64,000 nucleotides of DNA, taken from Sphingomonas alpina (GTDB lineage: Bacteria > Pseudomonadota > Alphaproteobacteria > Sphingomonadales > Sphingomonadaceae). Where the stretch lies: the NCBI RefSeq assembly GCF_014490665.1, contig NZ_CP061038.1, forward strand, positions 1,054,001 to 1,118,000, read 5' to 3'. Below, piece by piece: positions 59,875 to 64,000 of this stretch; the stretch's first letter is position 1; the number at the start of each line of letters is the position of its first letter. Made by a program: the position numbers and the translations under genes. Under the pieces are notes generated by a model. That model saw only the letters and a program-made list of their open reading frames with translations. It was not told the DNA's origin and did no database searches.

Positions 59875-60930
59875 TCAAATCGGCGACTTGCCCGACGCTG
59901 CAACGAGCACAGCACGAGCGTCGGACGCGATTCTATGCCCCTCTTGCGACGGCATCACGCGGACGGCGATCGTCGCGGGACAGGAATCGCTTGCGGCTGG
60001 CACGTTGGCCCAGGTCAGGTCGCGGCAGATATCGGCCCGGGCTTCCGCATCATTTTCGCCGATTCCGCCGGTGAAGACGATCATATCCGCCCCACCAAGG
60101 GCCGCCATCATTGCCGCGATCTGTTTTGCTACCGAGCGGCAGAAGATCGCGATGGCGAGCCTGGCTTCCTCACTCGCTGCCGCGCGCAATTCGCGGATGT
60201 CGCCGGATATGCCCGATATGCCGCGCATTCCCGATTGACGATCGATCAGTGTCTCCAGCGCCGCCGCATCCAGCCCGTGCCGGCGCATCAGGTATAGCAA
60301 CACGCCCGGATCGAGATCTCCGGTGCGCGTCGCCATTACGATCCCGCCCGACGGGGTAAGGCCCATGCTGGTGTCGACCGATTGGCCGTTCCGCACCGCC
60401 GTGACGCTGGCGCCGCTACCGAGATGCGCGATGATCAGCCGCGGCGGCCGCTCCGCACCGAGCTGATCGAGGATCGACTGGCAGGACAGGCCATGAAAAC
60501 CGTATCGACGGATGCCCGCCGCGCGAAGCGTGCCGGGCAGCGGCAGAGTCGCGGCGATATCAGGAAGGCCGGCATGAAAACCGGTGTCGAAGCATGCGAT
60601 ATGCGGACGGTCCGGCCAACGCGCCTGCGCGGCCGCGATCAATGCCAGCGATGCGGGGCCGTGCAGGGGCGCGAAAGCGGTGGCCCGTTCAAGCCGGGCG
60701 ATGATCCCGGTGTCGATCAGGACAGGGGCGAACAGATCCGGCCCGCCATGCACGATGCGATGGCCGATCGCGTCTGGCCGATTGCCACCCAGCGCATCGG
60801 TGATCGTATCGAGTGTCGTGTCGGCGGGGTCGGCGGTGCCAGCCGCGATTTGCGCCGTCGTGCCCGATCCGGCCTCGTACAATCCGAACTTCAGCGACGA
60901 CGATCCCTCGTTCAGCGTCAGGATCTTCAT
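59875..60930 (-). CDS. ackA: Acetate kinase
   Basis: 351 residues from ATG 60930, overlapping the xfp stop (ATGA). Makes ATP and acetate from acetyl phosphate. Motifs: NEGSSSLKF (about 7-15), GHRIVHGG (about 56-63), [40 protein letters not shown] (about 195-215) and FTGGIGEND. It is somewhat shorter than E. coli AckA (400 aa) owing to trimmed loops. Directly after phosphoketolase it recovers ATP from the acetyl phosphate that enzyme makes. Confidence 0.95.
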   Translation of the reverse strand: MKILTLNEGSSSLKFGLYEAGSGTTAQIAAGTADPADTTLDTITDALGGNRPDAIGHRIVHGGPDLFAPVLIDTGIIARLERATAFAPLHGPASLALIAAAQARWPDRPHIACFDTGFHAGLPDIAATLPLPGTLRAAGIRRYGFHGLSCQSILDQLGAERPPRLIIAHLGSGASVTAVRNGQSVDTSMGLTPSGGIVMATRTGDLDPGVLLYLMRRHGLDAAALETLIDRQSGMRGISGISGDIRELRAAASEEARLAIAIFCRSVAKQIAAMMAALGGADMIVFTGGIGENDAEARADICRDLTWANVPAASDSCPATIAVRVMPSQEGHRIASDARAVLVAASGKSPI

Positions 60931-63326
60931 CGGATCCAGCGCCAGTCGTTGATCTCCGGCAGGTCGTCGCCATGCTCGGCGATGTACAGTTTGTGGCGTT
61001 CGATCGCCGTCCAATATTGCGCGCGCGCATTGGGGATCAGATGGCGCAGCCGCGGCACGCGTTCGACCGCGTCGAGCGCCAGCCGATAACGATCGAGATC
61101 GTTGAGCACGACCATGTCGAACGGCGTGGTGGTGGTGCCTTCCTCCTTGAACCCGCGAACATGGATATTGGCGTGGTTGGGCCGTTTATAGGTCAGCTTG
61201 TGGACCAGTGACGGATAGCCGTGAAACGCGAAGATCACCGGGCGGTCGACCGTGAACAGCGCCTCGAACGCGCGATCGTCGAGGCCGTGCGGATGTTCGG
61301 ACTGTGGTTGCAGCACCATCAGGTCGACCACGTTCACGACGCGGATGCGGATATTCGGAATGTTTTCGCGCAGCAGCATCACCGCCGCCATCGTTTCCAG
61401 CGTCGGCACATCGCCGGCGCAGGCCATCACCACATCGGGCTCGCCGGCATCGCTCGCGAAATTCCACACACCGGCGCCCGCAGTACAATGGCGCACCGCG
61501 TCGTCGATGCCGAGCCACTGCCATTCGGGTTGCTTGCCCGCGACGATGACGTTCACATAATTGCGGCTGCGCAGGCAATGGTCCGCCACCGACAACAGGC
61601 AATTGGCGTCGGGCGGTAAGTAGATCCGCGCCACGCCCGCCGTCTTGTTGGCGACATGATCGATGAAGCCGGGATCCTGATGCGACAGCCCGTTATGATC
61701 CTGCCGCCAGACATGCGAGGTGAGCAGATAGTTGAGCGATGCGATCGGCCGCCGCCACGGGATTCCGTCCGAGACCTTCAACCATTTGGCATGTTGGTTG
61801 AGCATCGAATCGACGATGTGGACGAACGCCTCATAGCATGAGAACAACCCGTGCCGCCCGGTGAGGAGATACCCCTCCAGCCAACCCTGGCAGAGATGCT
61901 CGCTCAGCACCTCCATGACGCGGCCGTTGCGGTCGAGATGCTCGTCCACCGCCGCGGTTTCCGCCATCCACGCCTTGCCGGTGACATCATATACCGCCTG
62001 CAGACGGTTCGACGCGGTCTCGTCGGGTCCGAACAGCCGGAAATTCGCGGCATCGAGGTTGAGCGCCATGGTCTCGCGGAGAAAATCGCCCAGCACCGCG
62101 GTCGCCGCCGCCTTCACACCGCCCGCCTCCGGTACGGTCACCGCGTGATCGCGAAAGTCGGGCAGGGCCAGCGGCCGGAGCAGCGCACCGCCATTGGCGT
62201 GCGGGTTCGAGCCCATTCGCCGATGCCCGGTCGGCGCGAGCGAAGCATACTCCTCACGGAACTTGCCGCTGGGGTCGAACAGCTCATCCGCACGATAGCT
62301 GAGCAGCCATTGCTCGAGCTGACGAAGATGTTCGGGATCGGTGAAATCGGCGATCGGCACCTGATGCGCGCGCCATGTGCCCTGGACGGGTTTGCCGTCG
62401 ACGACCTTCGGCCCGGTCCAGCCCTTGGGCGTTTCCAGCACGATCATCGGCCAGCGTGGGCGTCCATTGTCCGGCAGGCCATTGCGCGCAGTAGCCTGAA
62501 TCGCGCGGATCCGCTCCAGCACCGTATCGAGCGTCGCCGCGAGCGACTGATGCACGATATCGGGATCGTCGCCCGTGACGAAGAAGGGTTCGTGCCCATA
62601 ACCATGCATCAATTCAGTCAGCTCCTCGCGCCCGATGCGCGCCAGCACGGTCGGATTGGCGATCTTGAAGCCGTTGAGATGCAGGATCGGCAGGACTGCG
62701 CCGTCGCGCGGGGGGTTGAGGAACTTGTTGCTGTGCCAGCTCGCTGCGAGCGCACCCGTCTCGGCCTCGCCATCGCCGATGACGCAGGCGACGATCAGGT
62801 CGGGATTGTCGAACGCCGCGCCATAGGCATGGGCGAGCGAATAACCCAGTTCGCCACCTTCATGGATCGACCCGGGTGTTTCCGGAGCGACGTGGCTGGG
62901 GATGCCGCCCGGCCAGGAGAATTGCCGGAATAGCCGGTCCATGCCGCCCCGGCTGCGCTCGATCGCGGGATAGGTTTCGGTGTACGACCCCTCGAGATAG
63001 GTGTTGGCAACGATCCCCGGCCCGCCATGTCCCGGGCCGATGACCGCGATCATGTCGAGATCATGCTCGACGATAAGCCGGTTGAGATGGACATAGATCA
63101 GGTTGAGCCCCGGCGTCGTGCCCCAATGGCCGAGCAGCCGCGTTTTCACGTCGCCGATCTCCAGTGGCCGATCGAGCAGCGGGTTGGCGCGGAGGTAAAT
63201 CTGCCCGACCGAAAGATAGTTCGCTGCGCGCCAATACCCGTGCATGCGCCGCAGCATGTCGGGCGACAGCGGGCCGGCGGCACCTTTTCCAGACCGCTCG
63301 ATCGCGGCTATCATCATGTCGGTCAT
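60927..63326 (-). CDS. xfp: Xylulose-5-phosphate/fructose-6-phosphate phosphoketolase
   Basis: 799 residues from ATG 63326. A TPP enzyme that splits xylulose-5-P or fructose-6-P with phosphate into acetyl phosphate plus glyceraldehyde-3-P or erythrose-4-P. Motifs: [10 protein letters not shown] (about 67), GPGHGGPG (about 96), TPP/Mg site [13 protein letters not shown] (about 185), [11 protein letters not shown], and [11 protein letters not shown] (about 435). Full length for the family. With ackA it forms a bypass giving ATP without the TCA cycle. The promoter region carries two FixJ-like sites 21 bases apart. Confidence 0.96.
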   Translation of the reverse strand: MTDMMIAAIERSGKGAAGPLSPDMLRRMHGYWRAANYLSVGQIYLRANPLLDRPLEIGDVKTRLLGHWGTTPGLNLIYVHLNRLIVEHDLDMIAVIGPGHGGPGIVANTYLEGSYTETYPAIERSRGGMDRLFRQFSWPGGIPSHVAPETPGSIHEGGELGYSLAHAYGAAFDNPDLIVACVIGDGEAETGALAASWHSNKFLNPPRDGAVLPILHLNGFKIANPTVLARIGREELTELMHGYGHEPFFVTGDDPDIVHQSLAATLDTVLERIRAIQATARNGLPDNGRPRWPMIVLETPKGWTGPKVVDGKPVQGTWRAHQVPIADFTDPEHLRQLEQWLLSYRADELFDPSGKFREEYASLAPTGHRRMGSNPHANGGALLRPLALPDFRDHAVTVPEAGGVKAAATAVLGDFLRETMALNLDAANFRLFGPDETASNRLQAVYDVTGKAWMAETAAVDEHLDRNGRVMEVLSEHLCQGWLEGYLLTGRHGLFSCYEAFVHIVDSMLNQHAKWLKVSDGIPWRRPIASLNYLLTSHVWRQDHNGLSHQDPGFIDHVANKTAGVARIYLPPDANCLLSVADHCLRSRNYVNVIVAGKQPEWQWLGIDDAVRHCTAGAGVWNFASDAGEPDVVMACAGDVPTLETMAAVMLLRENIPNIRIRVVNVVDLMVLQPQSEHPHGLDDRAFEALFTVDRPVIFAFHGYPSLVHKLTYKRPNHANIHVRGFKEEGTTTTPFDMVVLNDLDRYRLALDAVERVPRLRHLIPNARAQYWTAIERHKLYIAEHGDDLPEINDWRWIR

Positions 63327-63391
63327 ATCGGCTTCCCGTCGGGTCGTGGCGTGAAGCCCGGCCATAGGAGGGCCGCGCGCACGCGGTCAGC

Positions 63392-63407
63392 GTCGGAAAC
63401 TACGCAG
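63392..63407 (+). promoter_or_regulatory. FixJ-like site C (xfp/alternative oxidase region)
   Basis: GTCGGAAACTACGCAG; on the minus strand it reads CTGCGTAGTTTCCGAC, close to the Sinorhizobium FixJ site GTAAGTAGTTTCC. It lies 66 bases upstream of xfp and 94 upstream of the oxidase gene. Confidence 0.65.
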
Positions 63408-63412
63408 AAGAC

Positions 63413-63428
63413 CGCGCAATCTACGTAC
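63413..63428 (+). promoter_or_regulatory. FixJ-like site D (xfp/alternative oxidase region)
   Basis: CGCGCAATCTACGTAC; on the minus strand it begins GTACGTAG, an exact GTAMGTAG match. It is spaced 21 bases (two helical turns) from site C in the same orientation, as expected for two FixJ dimers on one face of the DNA. Confidence 0.62.
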
Positions 63429-63500
63429 TTTCCGTTGCTGCCCGCACCACCGCTCCCGCCCTAGGGATGTCCTCAATCGAACAGTGGAAAGACAGCTCAC

Positions 63501-64000
63501 ATGGTCAACGCCGTCCTAAAGCCCGATGCGCTCGCGCTCGCTATCGAACGCCAGGCGCAGCCCATCGTACATCACGAACCGAAAGGCTTTTCCGATCGCT
63601 TCGCGCTCGGCTTCACCAAGCTCCTCCGGTTCAGCGCCGACACGTTTTTCGCCAAGCGCTATGGCCACCGCGCGATCGTATTGGAGACCGTCGCGGCGGT
63701 GCCCGGGATGGTCGGCGCGATGTTCACCCACCTCAAATGCCTGCGCCGGATGCGCGACGATCAAGGCTGGATCCGCACCTTGATGGAAGAAGCAGAGAAT
63801 GAGCGCATGCATTTGATGACGTTCATCGAGATCGCCAAGCCGACCTGGTTCGAGCGCACGGTGATCCTGCTGGTGCAAGGCGTGTTTCTGATCGGCTTTT
63901 CGGTCCTTTATCTGCTCTCTGCGCGGACCGCGCACCGCGTCGTCGGCTATTTCGAGGAAGAGGCGGTGACCAGCTACACGTTGTACCTGAAGGAAATCGA
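63501..64000 (+). CDS. aox: Alternative oxidase (cyanide-resistant quinol oxidase), 5' part
   Basis: From ATG 63501 the frame is open to the window end (166 codons and two bases). Di-iron ligands are visible: Glu in [19 protein letters not shown] (about 55), Glu and His in [12 protein letters not shown] (about 94-97), and Glu in [11 protein letters not shown] (about 145-155). Two hydrophobic segments (about 50-70 and 115-140) place it in the membrane surface. It oxidises ubiquinol with O2 to water without pumping protons. AOX is known in Novosphingobium. It is divergent from xfp across 174 bases with FixJ-like sites between. Confidence 0.93.
   Translation, partial: MVNAVLKPDALALAIERQAQPIVHHEPKGFSDRFALGFTKLLRFSADTFFAKRYGHRAIVLETVAAVPGMVGAMFTHLKCLRRMRDDQGWIRTLMEEAENERMHLMTFIEIAKPTWFERTVILLVQGVFLIGFSVLYLLSARTAHRVVGYFEEEAVTSYTLYLKEI

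Overview
The window looks like chromosomal DNA of a sphingomonad (order Sphingomonadales). The grounds are a high-GC alphaproteobacterial gene style, a serine palmitoyltransferase whose length (420 aa) and catalytic residue numbers match the Sphingomonas paucimobilis enzyme, several TonB-dependent receptors, and small proteins typical of the group. No complete insertion sequence and no CRISPR array was seen.

Layout. 1-3.3 kb: the 3' part of xthA, a frameshifted small gene, an outer-membrane transporter, a small secreted protein and a frameshifted acetyltransferase-like gene. 3.45-5.07 kb: a desaturase, then an intergenic block with strong hairpins built from one 14-nt motif. 5.07-14.2 kb (all minus strand): lptG, lptF, a CHASE3-type hybrid kinase, spt, an acyl carrier protein, a cerR-like reductase, proB and obgE. 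Sphingolipid synthesis genes therefore lie beside the inner-membrane part of the lipid A/glycolipid export machine. 14.2-20.6 kb: TetR with a divergent metal-dependent hydrolase, a GNAT enzyme, rpmA/rplU, a TonB receptor and hspQ.

20.77-54.0 kb: probably a decayed genomic island or integrative element. It begins at a complete tRNA-Ser(CGA). Directly after the tRNA lie the start of a P4-type integrase gene and the end of a relaxase gene, joined by a deletion. A TraG coupling-protein fragment lies at 35.0-35.2 kb, and a 23-nt copy of the tRNA-Ser 3' end lies at 53.98 kb. Cargo includes a detoxification cluster (STAND-type regulator, SDR, thioredoxin-like protein, two Asp-nucleophile alpha/beta hydrolases, Ohr, cytochrome P460, MFS, TetR and quinone oxidoreductase). 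It also includes a phenylalanine/tyrosine catabolic operon (phhA, aminotransferase, hmgA, fahA, maiA) in which hmgA has lost its middle and maiA is cut after about 22 codons. A peptide-utilisation cluster follows (Lrp, two S10 carboxypeptidases, an ornithine cyclodeaminase-like enzyme, amidohydrolase, APC permease, aminotransferase, TonB receptor and a metallopeptidase with HExxH). Whether all of this arrived as one element is inference.

54.0-64.0 kb: DUF6481 and DUF6607 proteins, an L,D-transpeptidase with an internal duplication, a GNAT protein, and then the part I find most interesting. This is a haem-PAS FixL/FixJ oxygen-sensing pair co-oriented with xfp-ackA (phosphoketolase and acetate kinase), with an alternative oxidase gene running off the right edge in the opposite direction. 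Four copies of a FixJ-like DNA motif lie in just two intergenic regions: between xfp and the oxidase, and between the GNAT gene and a 60-aa gene. They suggest a compact oxygen-controlled regulon joining respiration, carbon flow and envelope or acetyltransferase functions.
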